NCBI RefSeq assembly: GCF_000003605.2
Contig: NW_003147271.1
Location: forward strand, 4,558 to 68,557
From: Saccoglossus kowalevskii
Lineage: Eukaryota > Hemichordata > Enteropneusta > Harrimaniidae
DNA length: 64,000 nucleotides
Direction of reading: 5' to 3'
This document shows positions 12,201-25,600 of this stretch, in pieces. Each line of letters begins with the position of its first letter. Within the stretch, counting starts at the first letter, position 1. The notes under the pieces are model-generated. The model had not been told where the DNA came from. It searched no databases and worked only from the letters and a program-made list of their open reading frames with translations. The position numbers and the translations under genes were made by a program.

Positions 12201-15200
12201 TTACGGTAATTTAAAAAGACATCCATCGTGTCCAAGCAGTAATTTAGTTTCCATCAATCGCAAAATGTGATTTAGTCCTGCAAAATGGACATATATGTTT
12301 ATGAATTTCAAAACTTCTATTTACAGATGCAACTCCATTCTGACAGAAACGAACTTTCAAAAAATGATGTGAAGTTCACATGTTTTAACTACTGCACACC
12401 ATGATCAGAAGCATCGATATAGTTTTTTTGCGACCGCTATTAATTTGTGTTACAAATCAAGTGAATCTTAATCCTTGAACAGCTTAAAATGCATTTAATT
12501 TTATCTTTGACTTGGACAAACAAAGTAATTGGATCAAATTTTGGCATTCTGTTTGTTGGAATTATTTCCATTGTTTGGATTTTGTCTGTGATATCTCTTA
12601 CAAGTTTTCCAGATAGATGAGAAATGACAGAATGTGTGCGGTAACATCCGCACATTGCATTTAATTTCCTCTTAGACTTGGACAAATAAAGTAATTGGAT
12701 GAAGATCAAACTTTGGCATTCTGTTTGTTGGAATTACTCCCATTGTTTGAATTTTGTCTGTGATATCTCTTACAAGTTTTTCAGATAGATGAGAAATGAC
12801 ACATTGCGTGCGGTAACATCCGGTGTCCTTTTTTTTTCAAACCACTAGGGGAATAACAAGTGAGTGAGAAGCAGTGATCAGATGGCATAGCAGAGGTTAT
12901 CTCAGTTTACTTAGTCCCCCATGGATACACAAACAGACAACTTTCCCTGAAATATTCAATATTCAACACACGTCTGCAGAAGTTTTTGTGATGAAACTCG
13001 CATCTCATTAGAGTGACGATGCAAAGATGACGATGCACGTAGTTCACGAACATTTTGAGATATTATCACATGAATAAAATACTGCATGAAATGATTTGAA
13101 GCCTTATCATGTACATACTAAATACATTCTCATCTCATAGTATTATTCATTTCTATATTCTATAACCACAATGTAAAAGCAATAAATATAGAATCTGTCT
13201 AAACTATACATCTTGAAATACTGTAAAATATTTTATTTTCGCTGAAGGGTGATTCAGTGGAAATAAAATCCAGCAAAAATACCTTTTCCTTAAATTTTAC
13301 TCATCAACAAAGTTTTTTCAGCGAAAAAAAAATATTTTACAGAATGGAATATAGAGTAATAGAAATTATTATAATGTGCAAATACAAAACACATACCAAA
13401 ATTATGCTTATATAAAATATTTCCAGTCCAAAAAGAATAAGGATATTGTCTATCAGTCCAAACAGTGGACATTGAAATTTTGTGTAAACAGCCTATTTTT
13501 CATAACAAATGACACCATTACTGATGCCCCAACTACCCTTTCAAGGTGTATTTTGAGAAACTTACAGCACAATTAAAATTATTAAAAAAAATTGTGTGGA
13601 TTTCTAGTATAATAATAAAGTAAATTTTTCTTTCATCAAAAATATTTTCACATTTTTCATTAAATAACAAGAGCGAGAGAGAGCGAGAGTGAGAGCGAGA
13701 GAATGTGGTTCAATCTGAAAAATGTACATTGTCGTGTTAAAAACCTTCAAAATAATTTCAGATTGTTTTTTTCTTTCACAGGCAAAGTAACATACTTGAT
13801 GCATGAATTGATAACATTGCAGTATCAGTAGTTATCATTTTACCAATCATTCACGAAAGGTAACAGCATGCATTTGTAAAAACCTTTGGGCAGGGAAAAA
13901 CACTGTGAAAGGGCGGAAGCTAGTTTTCAAATTTCCATAATTGGCAATACGGATACACACGTAATATGTTCATTAGTACACACTAATTTACCTTAAAGCT
14001 ATGGTCAATGTAAATTTAATACCTTTTAAATGACAATTTTCACACAATTGTAGCATTTCATCAAAATGCCCATAATCATAAAACTACATTGCGCGTGCAA
14101 CATTTTGTTATTAAATATTCATTATTTTAAATCGTTTATGAAAAAATGAATATGTTTCTCCCCAATCACAAATTTTGCAAGGGATCTGTAGCGATCTGAG
14201 GCTAAACTTCAGGTGTTTGGTTTTTAATTGACGCACTTAGAAAATAATGTGATGCCGACTTAAATTTAACTGAATTATTGATATTTAAAAATGAAATCCA
14301 TCAACTTGATGATGATGAATACCCCAAGAGGCACAAGATCCAGCATGACAAAAGTGGAATACTAAATACAAAAAAAAAAAAGCTTTTGCAATTCAAAATA
14401 CAAGACTTACTGATACGAAGACTGCCTTTGATAATTATACCAAGACATGAAGGGGCAGCAAAACATTGATCCTGGGGATGGAAAAGCCGGACTCCTCATA
14501 CATTAGATAAGCTGGCGACAACGGCATATGAACACTGACACCAAGTGTGAAACAGCGAATGGGACCCCTGACGATAATCAGTATGTCCGACAAAGCAGTC
14601 CGACAGTTTTTGCATATTGTCCAGCGGACCTACCTTTTGAAAATCAGAATCAGGGCTACCAAAGCAGGATCAACATCTTTTGGATTGTACAACGACAGTG
14701 GGCTATGGGGCTGACTCCCAGAATATCCATACGACTCCATGTCTGTTTTCAAGCTTCGGTAAACAAGTATGTGGTTTCCAGACTCGATAATAGGTATGAC
14801 AATGTGGTGAACATAACAGTAAGAAATGGACTAGCCGTCTAGCGATGACACGACAAAGTCCTCCAATTATATGTAACAGTTACATGTTTATGTCTGAATA
14901 AATTATTATTATCATCGCAGGAGGACTGCGCATATAATCTGTTGAATGGCAACACTCCAAGCAAGGACATCAGTCTCAATAATTCAAGGCTTAACGATAA
15001 GAAGATTCTACTGGGTTAACAACTAGTGACAACCTGATTTAACTGGAAAAACAAAGCAATTTCCATGTACAGCAACAGTCAGCACACATACGTGTGCTAA
15101 TATATCCACTGTAAAGCCACACGTACATGTAACATTTTCAGAATACTGCTTATATATCAGGGCCTCAAAATAACAAAACATCTTATAAGTCTGTTTTTTT

Positions 15201-18200
15201 TTGTAAATTTCGAGGAGTCTAGTTTGGAGACTAATTTGGAAAAATGGTTGCCATAGGACTGGAGTTGGTAGTTTGTGCATCTTGAGGGAGAATGTTGATT
15301 TCGATGCATGATTTTTTACAGCAATTAACATAACATCACGATCTAGCTTGCTGATCAACATTTCTTCAATAATGGGATGATTTCATAAAGGGGGTAAAAT
15401 ACACTTTGTTTATATACTGTGAAATACTTTATTTTCGTTTGGACTTAATTTTCGCTAAAGGAATAATTCAGTGAAAATAAAAATCCAGCAAATATACCCT
15501 ATTCCTATATTTTACATTCAACTCGCCAAAAATCAGTGAAAATAAATTCCATACAAAACAACCAAAAATTCTTTTCAGCGAAAATTAATTCCAGCTAAAA
15601 TAAAGTATTTTACAGTATAAGCATGCCCTGATATATGGTCTGCCTATTATTCAAACTATAATGAACCCCTCCCCCACTATGCCATTTTAGATGAGGAGAA
15701 AGGTCTATGGCAAGATAATGTGCGAGATGTAGGCAAACACATTACTGCGTCTCGACCCTTCCCTGAATCCAATACGACACTGTGGAGGAATTCATTATTG
15801 TTGTAATAAATCATCACTATCAGAATTTAGTTGAAATGAAGTTACTTGTGAATAGTGTTTCAAATTATTGGGTGATAATGCAAAGCTATGACATCATAAA
15901 ATCTTTAACTCTAATAGTGGTGATTTACAATTTGTAAAATCTGTATTAGAAGATGCATCCCAAATAGAAGCCACACCAATTCTTTTTGGACGATTGAGAA
16001 CCAAAAATTTGCCATTTCTTATACATGTACTGTAAAAGAATTAATTATTCACTGGGTTTTAATTTTGCTTATTTCGCTGACTGGAAAATGCGCTAAATTA
16101 AAACCCAGTGAATGTAAAATTTAGCATAGAACACATTATCTAAATGATAAAACTGTGAATTTAAACCCACTGAATGTGTCTGAAATGGTAAATCAGCAAA
16201 ATTTAAACCCAGTGAAAATTACCGGTAGTCATTTTACAGTATTTGAAGTTGATCTGATAGGAGCCACACCCTCTCTGTTGCACTGTATCATTTTAACAGA
16301 AGCTGTGGCTTCTAAAATACATATTATACAGTAGGTGTGTTTTGCAAAAATCCTATATTTTTTTTTAGAATTTTAGAATTGTTCACGTTGAATCAAGCAT
16401 TGATGCATTGTATTAGCTATTACATGCATATGTTCCACCAATTTCAATGAGCGTGGAAATAGTCTAAGGTAGTGAGCCAAGGCGATAATGTACACTAGAG
16501 GATAGAGTGCCAATACTACACAGGCTCCCATACTATCACTTTATAACAGTCTAATATTGCTGAAAGTTGAGTTTAGCAAATTCAGATAAATTATATTCAA
16601 TTGCACAACACGGCATAAATATTTAACTAGCTGATTGGGATATGACGAAGGGAAGCTTGTGAAATAGATCAGACAGACAGAGATTAACAATCATCTAAAG
16701 TTAGCGCAGACACATCATAGCGCAAAGACTTGAGAAAGTAGAAGCCGGATTTCAGTCTATCCCTTGACAATGTGTCAACATTCGTCTCATGATCAGCTTC
16801 ATTTTGTATAAAGTAACAAAAATGATGAAAGTCTGATAGATGACACTGGGAGTCTTTAAGATTGTTTGAAATGACATACCATCCACAAAGGCGGCCCTTC
16901 AGGGATGATGTCAACACATTTCCTCAATTGCAAGCATATCCCAATAGTGGAGATTACGATGAGCTTATTTCTGCAGACTTTATGAGGTATACCAAACTGA
17001 AACTCAGGCAGTGCAGGGCATTAACAGAAAAAATATTATTTAAGCAGACTTTAAGAGGTATACCAAACTGAAACTCAGGCAGTTCAGGACATTTGCAGAA
17101 AAGCCTGACCAGTATTTTAAAAACAGTACTTATGTTTCACTTTGACAGTGACTTTCAAAAGAATACATTTGCTTTTCCCACAATACAAAAAATAATGTAC
17201 CTTGTTTTTGCTGGAATAGAAAAGTAAAACTGCAAGATAATTATCAGCAATGGGTGAAGTTGAAAGTGCGTCTGGCGTTCTGTGTACTGTTTTTCAGCCA
17301 ATACATATAACACAAATTTCATTTACCAAGTTTGTTGCTTTAAGTTTGGTGCAAATGTCTTCCTTGTTGACACATTCCCATGATGCATTGTGTAGAACAT
17401 TTTTGAAGTTTTTGGTTCTCAATTGTTCAAAAAAAATGGGTGCAACTTCTATTAGGGATGCGGTTTCTAATACAGATTTTACGGTAGTTGCCATTTCGGA
17501 TAAAATGTCCTGAGATTTTGAGGCAACTGAATCTGACCGGTATTTGAGATACTAAGAGTATTTAACAAATACAAAGCCTTTAAAGCCAACCATTTTATAT
17601 AACTCACCCAAACCACATGTTCGATTAAAAAATTATTATGTATTAAAGAGTTGCAGAAAAAGGATACAGAAACTAATTTATCAGATCAAATTTGTTTTCA
17701 TTCAAAAACAACTCAATAACACAGGATGGCCTTTCTGTGGCTTTTAACTATGCTAATCGCCTCAGACAAAGTGTGATGGACTGTAGTCACGTAATGCATT
17801 GCATAAAATTGCTACAGAAGTGGTGGATACAAATGACAGCTATCCTACCCGAAGACGTATTTTAATATTTCATCCTTTATTTCTTAAAAATGGCATGGAA
17901 TGATCTCTCATTTCATAGCTGGAAATTTTACGTATTTTAAGAGTTCAGATTTTCAGCTAATAGATACTGCGGTGAGACAGGAACTGTGTTCAAGTGTTGA
18001 GAATATTTTACCTGTAAGTGCTGCAATTAAAGTCGAAAAGCTATTCATCTTTTTCATTTAATTGCTAAGAAAAAGAGTGACAAATAACCAAATGTTCTCC
18101 TTTGCTCTGGCTGCAATTTTGAAAAGAAATCAAGACCTAATTTTTTTTTCGCCTTCAGACCATTGTAAAACCAAGAAAATAATGCGAGACAACATCGGTA

Positions 18201-21200
18201 ACATCTTTGTGTATCTGCCAGTGATGACGATTGCAAACTCACATACGCAAGCATATAATAAACAAGTATAACTAGAAAATCAATTACAGAATAAGCATCA
18301 GAATAACGTGAGCCGATTCCTTGATTGCAGTTCTTTGAAAGCTGAGCCTCAATGACGTAAAAAGAATACGCAATGAGAAACAAGAAAGGGTGTTATCTAC
18401 AGTGATGTAACCAGAATACACAATAAGATAAATAAGATGAAAGGGCAATTGCTGTGCATACACTCTTGTATGAAATATTAATGATGATCAGTCTGCGTCA
18501 CTAGTCCAATTTAGATGCTTGACTTATGATTACCCTAAAGAAAATATTTAATAAAAGTACAATTAAAAGTGACCACTCGCATCATAAAGAATAATTAAGT
18601 CACTGTAAATCATATCATCTAACATTATTACTAATAAAGATTATAAGGCAAGTACTTAAAACTAAGCATTTTTCTTACCGAAATGTCAGCGAAAATCAGG
18701 TCCCCAAACAAATATTGATGCAGTCCAAACACTGGATATAATTGGTCATTACATCCTGTGATGCAAGAAATTGAACGTAAAAACAGAACAAAGGTCAGTG
18801 TTGTACTTGCCTTAGAACAGTTGGCCATTTTGAACTTATCCATAAAAAAAAAATTCCCATTGTGTTCAATGTATGTACCAAACCAAACCAAATCTGACCA
18901 CACAATTGAGATTTGGTTCCTGGTTGATGCATTTTGGCTGCCAATCAGCCATCTTAAGACTATGAAACACATGTGTATATTTCTAATACATATGTACATG
19001 TGAAGGATAAACTTGATCAGTCCAAGCGTGTCAGATATAGAGATCCAGAACTGCAGATTTTAAAACAAAATGCTCGCCAGTTGGTCATTTTTAACTTGAT
19101 CTGAAAAATAAAATGACGTGCATTGCATGGTCCCATTGTGTTCAATGAACATACTAGGGTTAAACCAAATCCAGAACAGTGACATCATTTCTGAATTAGA
19201 AAAAATAGTTCCACAAAGTCACTAAACCACAAACCTAAACCAACTTCAGTAAATCAGATAATACATAGTAGACTGAGTCGCATCTCTATGGGACAAGACA
19301 ACTGTTTCTGTTTGTACCTATTACAAATAACACTATTAAAAATTCAGGATAAAGTTGATAAGAATGTTGAAAATAGACAAACATGATTATTTCCCCTGGT
19401 TCATTTGTCTATAATGTTACAAAGAATGAGTTCCCAAGACAACCATCCTACAACAGAGTGAAAAAACTCAGGGGTAACCAACATAATGATAAATCGCACA
19501 CATTTACTGATGAATTCATTCTGCGGTACAATACATTACCATGACAACTGGAGTACTTTTTTAAATGATATCTGTATAGAACATCCAATTAACTTAATTG
19601 TAACAAAACGTGTATACAGGTCTGTCAATCATCCTAGCTTAATGCCTGCATACAGTATTGCATTTGAAATTAAGCAGCACACAGTTGCACTGCCAGCCAA
19701 GAGCGACAATGTATCACCAACAATACAGTAAATTTTAATAGGGCACTGGGGATTGTGGGCGAAAGAGCCACAAGCATTGGTGGTGACTGTGGGCAGAAAA
19801 GCATAACAAGTAATTGTAACTTACATAGTCCCACTCAATAATATACTTGACATTCAAACTCATACACTATGAATTTTCACTATGAAAAACCTTCAAATCT
19901 GCAATCCAATATATACATGTATGTATGTACCGGTATATATTAAATGGTGCTAAAGAAATGTTTTAGTATTTTATTTAACCATCTTTATGTAAACTAATTT
20001 CTGCCAGTCTTTCACTTTGAATAAAAATAAAATCGTGAAACAAAATTATAATCCACCATGAGTAATACTAATAACAAATTTAAAGTACCGAGTCAGCCAT
20101 CATGTGTAGATTTTTCAAAGAGACATGCATCAATCTCCTTTCACTAAATGTTAAGAAAATTGACAACCACATGCTTGAGATCTGCTTTCCGACATATTAA
20201 ATACCTGAAACAACAAGCCATGCATGGCACAGTCCCCGTTAGCTATCAAATTTCAGATGTATAGTTTTGTTTATAGTAATATAGCTGGAATATAACCATG
20301 TCAGAAATATGATTTTCTAACATTAAAATGATTGAAATTTGTATCTGATCGTCAAACAAGTACTTGTCCATATTGAGAGATATTGCTCTGGAACAGCCTT
20401 CAAAATCAGCCATTTTGAATACATGTATATATATAACATGATGTATAACGAATATACAAAATTTGAATATAATCAGTCAAAGCATATTTAAGAGATATGG
20501 TTCTAGAAGCCCAATCATTAAAACAAAATGGCTGCCAGTCAGCCATCTTGAATCAGATCATGGAACAAAATGATGTGCATCAAGGTCCTGTAATGTCTAA
20601 TGTATATAGCAAGTTTGAACAAAATCCATTTGTAAACAGCCGAGAAATGCTTGATTTTGATCATTTTTAGCACAAAAATGGCCGCCATTCGGCTATCTTG
20701 AATCAGATCGTGAAACAAATTGATGTGCATATGTATAATAGCATGTATGATGTATGTGTGAAGTTTGATTGTGATTGGTCCAGGCATTTCTAAGATACAG
20801 GTCCAGACACACAGAGGTCAAACATAAGTCCCCGTTTTTGGACTACGTCCGAACGGGGACTAAAAATGTCTGCCAGTCGTTCATCTTGGACCCAATCATG
20901 AAATCATCGTATTTGCACATGTATCAGACGAGGTGCTGAATATGTACAAGATTTGCAAGAATCTGTCGAGGTATGTGTATGTCTGAGATACAGCTCCAGA
21001 CAAAAGTATGGTTGCATGCACATACACACCCCCATTTCGGACTAGTAAGTACCAGGGGTGATGGATTGACTATAAAGCCTATGCTAAAATCATTCTATTT
21101 GACAGTGGCCCCTTCACTGTACAAAAGAGACTAATGTATTCACTAACAATGTCCAAAACAGTACATGTCTGTTCAATTTGACGATGATCATGCAACTTGT

Positions 21201-22632
21201 ATATACCGTTAGTTACATCACAATTCTGTTTGTGTTTTAGCCATAAGAAAATAGCAAACAAATGACGCAATAGGTGAAACAGCCAAAATGGTCTAAAGAC
21301 TGGCGTGTTTGTATTCAACATTCTAAGAAGTTTATACAAGTAGAAAGTCGTGGGATGTTTTTGATTAATATCAATCAAATTTTATTGCAAGGGGGAAACG
21401 ATTCAGGCGAGCTGACATGAAGTGCATGTAAGCAGGCGGCTTTACTACCCAGTGCAAATCAAGAAAAAAAAAGGTTTGTTCATGATCTTAGCTTAGAGAC
21501 TGCATTAAATGCAAATATGTGTGTTCAGGGTGCAATATTTTATTGAAATAATACAAAAATCTGTAATCTGTAAGTGCTTTTTGTACCAATGTTTGGCTAC
21601 AATCCAGAACACATTAGAAATGCTGAATTTAACAGTCAGTGAGTATCTACAGAGACAGACAAATGAAGCAGTACCAGCTCAGCCCACCTGAGCATGTCAT
21701 ACAACAACGAGAGATGAATACAAAATTATCATCACTCTATTCCTCACGAGATATGAACACACAAAGTACCTTGTCCAGGGCTAGTTTGTTTTTGTCTAAT
21801 TAGTTTACAAGATGATTACAGTGTTTTTGGCAGAGAACACCATCACTCAGAGAGCATTCGTGGTGAGTGTATGAAGCCAAACTGCAATGATGTATGTATT
21901 GATTTAATTTTTTAACAAATTTCAATGTTGGTGTTGAATTTGGGGACAGTTTGGGTTGTTATTGAGACTTGTATCTTTGTTGATGGTTGGTTTGAATGCA
22001 TTTACATTTATGCATAACATTATGACATTTAACATGGCAAAGAGTTGTCAACTGTTGATGATCAATACACCATTTTCTGGTTACTGCGAGATCCTGCGTT
22101 ATGTGTGAAATTGAACATAAAAACAGAACAAAGGTCAAAGTGGCCACAAACATTGCATGGGATTCTACAAATGTGAAAGTATTTTGCGAGATATGTGAGC
22201 TAGGAAATAAAGAAATTCGCGTTCAAAATCAAATCATTCGATTTTTACGGCGCACGTCTTTCACGCAACTCACAAGATTTCAGAGTTGAACCTATTGCTC
22301 ACAAGAATACGAATGAAAAAGCACAGAAAAGAAATACATGATCTACTGAAACATTGCCTATTTTTTTAGTTTACTGTTGTTCTGAACGTTACAATGATAT
22401 GTATAAAATACTAATTTTGCAGTAGTTTCCATAGACCACAATGATAACACATTTCCTTGTTAATAACTCGCAAAAAATATTGCCAATACTTATATACACC
22501 ACAAAGTACCTTGTCATACATTTTTCTGACACTACAAGTCTTCAGAAACTTTGAAATATTGAGATGCATCTTTGCCATAAGACATAAGAATGTTAAAATT
22601 TCCTAAAACTGTATTTATTAAAAGGACCATTA

Positions 22633-22667
<35 letters not shown>

Positions 22668-25600
22668 GCAATGAAAACATTATGTAACCAAATTGTTTCC
22701 TGTTGTTATGGTTACAGTTACACAAGTATGTATCCAGACAATATCTCACCACCACGAAAGAATTTAGTCCTAACATTAAGTCAACCTTTTAAATGAAGAA
22801 CAAATTTGTACATTGAAGAGTAAGTCTAATATTAATTTAAAATTAACTCTTTAATTCACAAGCATGTGAATAGATGGACATCATGCAGCATGTGTTCAAA
22901 CTCCATTTAATTAAACAAAGTATTTTAAAAGGATTTGTGTACGTCGCTACGAGTCCCATATCAAACAGGACAGGGTGCGACAACCCAACACCCTACACTG
23001 TAAACCGTTTAATTTTCAGTGGTAGAAATTTTCAAAATTTTCAGACTTTATGGCATTTGTGAAGAATAAATTTGTGAAAGTTACTGACACTGTGTTATAG
23101 GACTCCAGCAAAATTTGTACTGATACATGTATAAATTATCATGGTGATGCTCACTGTCTCACATAATTTGCCAAAAATTTGCCTCTCCCTAAATTAAAGT
23201 GCTTTACACTATTTTGCTTTAGAGTTGATCACCTACCACAAACTATTTTATTACAGTCAAATTTCCTTAATTCTGTCGTGCATAAAAGCTTAATACAATG
23301 CAAAACTAAAAAAATGTTTAGATATTTAAATAAAAAAAAACATGTCTTTCAATGTGTCCTTGACGGTTCAACTGTAAAATGATCATGTAATTAAATCATG
23401 TGAATACTTAAGTTAATAACATAAACAAGTGATCACTCCTCTGCTGAGTGACATTATGCTAATTTGAACCGGTCTTCATTTGTACAACTGGCCTCTAGAG
23501 GGCACTAATGTTTAAGAATGTTGGAACTGTATTTTTGTTGGTTATCTGTGTTTGGTCAGTGCATTGTCAACAAGATATTGAACGTTTTAGATTATTGACT
23601 TGACCAATCATGAACAAAATGAGCACAGAGGAATCCTGGAATGTGCATGTGTGCTGCCCCATGTCGGTCAATTAAAAGAAATTTATCTTAATTAATTAAA
23701 TATTGCAAATTAAGTTAAATAACATGAAGTTTTGAATTGGGAGGGGGGGGTAAAGATTTTGCACTGAATATATGAAAAGTACACATTTCATCTAGAAATG
23801 TGTACACTAAAAGAAAGACCTTGTATTAGCCTGCCAGTCTGTGCCTTGTACATTGTACACATAATAATAATTAACCATTTTTACAAAAATTCAACTTTAT
23901 CTAAAGTGTGTCAAACTATTTGATAAGATAAGCGTCTTTAAATTGACCAATATGGAGCACTTCAACAGGCCAACACATTCCAGGACATATCTGCACCTAC
24001 TTTGTCTGTGATTTGGGGATTCTGATATAGGGCAAAAATAAGCCTTAATTTTTAATTGCAGCCAAAACACTAGATTTATTATTTAGTGGCAACATATTAA
24101 TGAAAAAAAACAAATAAAACAGCTTCATACTATAAACCCAGTTCTACATTTTCAAGAAAATTCCAAAAATATATTCCAGTTGGCGTGATCGTCAGTAATC
24201 TGAACCACTGAATATATTGAACGTCAACACACTGCACTATAATAGCAAAAACACCTACATGAATACAGCAAGCAACAGCGCCCTCTGAAGGACAATTTGA
24301 TATATGAAGGCAGGTTACAGTTAGCATGTCGCTCACATACAGTAGCTTATAGCTGTCAAAATGATGTTTGCACGACTTATTTAGGGCAGTGGTCATCGCG
24401 CCATGTATGCACCAGATATGGGTCCCATACAAACAAGGTTATTGATAAGATTTATCACAATGCAATGTGTACATGTCCACAGAAACAACTTTGAGTTACA
24501 CAGAGCATACAAGAAAATAGTACTAAGGTTTAAATAAGTAAATTACGATCCGCTGCGTATCCTCTAACTACAAAGAGAACACAGCGTCCATTTTGTCCAT
24601 ATCAAAACTCACTCTTGTACTTGCCACCATATTGATTGGTTGGCAGAGCACAGCATGTTATGATATTACGTAAGTACAGTCAAACCTTGTCTTAGTGACC
24701 ACCTTTGAGCAGTTCCAACTCACATGTAAAATTACTTGTGTAAAGAATACTGTCCAAATTTTTTTTGGCAGGAGATTGGTCAAACAAACTTGTGTATAAA
24801 GTCCAAAATGATGGAAGAAGATTACATGTTGAGTGTTTGGTACTAGTCACTAGGCTGAAATTTTCAATTTATCGTAATCAAGACAAACATTACCCTGTAC
24901 CAGCCTGCCAGCCTCTGCCTTGTGCATGGAAATTTGGACAACATACATGTACTTGTACAGATAAGAAGACAATGCTTGTATAATCTATGTTATCAATCAA
25001 ATCTAACCGTACTGTATCATAAGACTACCATGACACTACACTACTTATAAATAATTGCCAGGTAATTTATTATAATAAAAAAGAATAATTGAGTAATCAG
25101 TACTTAATTCCTAACTAAATATCTCATTTTGAATGGATTTTGATCAATCCATTTGGAATGGCTACTACAGAAAAAAACAAAGGACATAATTATTTTGGTA
25201 AAATTTTGTGAAGATAGGTGAAAAGAAACTGCTACAAATGCAATAATATGCGAACAACACGTCCATAACCCATAACAGTACGTACAAATGCTTATATCCA
25301 GGGCAGGTATCAATTCTCACACCAACCTACTTTGTGTGATATTTTGATCCAATTGTCATTAAAGAGAAGACAATGCATGTACTGTTACACAAAAATACAC
25401 AGCCAAGGCTCTCGATAGGTTGAATATACTTCTCACGATGTCACTGTTTTGGCATGAAAAAAGCCTACTATGCATGAGTTTACAGTGAATAATAACTTGC
25501 GTATCACCAGTGTTATGTCACATACTGCTGAATTTTTTTCATTGTACGTGCTGCATGAAGGTTATCCGGAGTGTCCGGGGTTATATAGGTACGAAAAAAA

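Larger units (their letters stand above)
9473..14633 (-). other. TSC22 intron, segment before the common exon
   Basis: It holds the long-TIR transposon 10274-11305, the family C and A MITEs (12027-12206, 13221-13342), the 166-bp duplication and a GA tract. I saw no other exon. Confidence 0.7.

Noticed and set aside
14528-14842. 104-codon plus-strand frame
   Set aside because: It is antisense to the candidate short TSC22 exon and has no family resemblance.
18000-18060. Donor-like ACAG|GTAAAA on the minus strand
   Set aside because: The phase-2 frame before it is interrupted by TAG and has no start.
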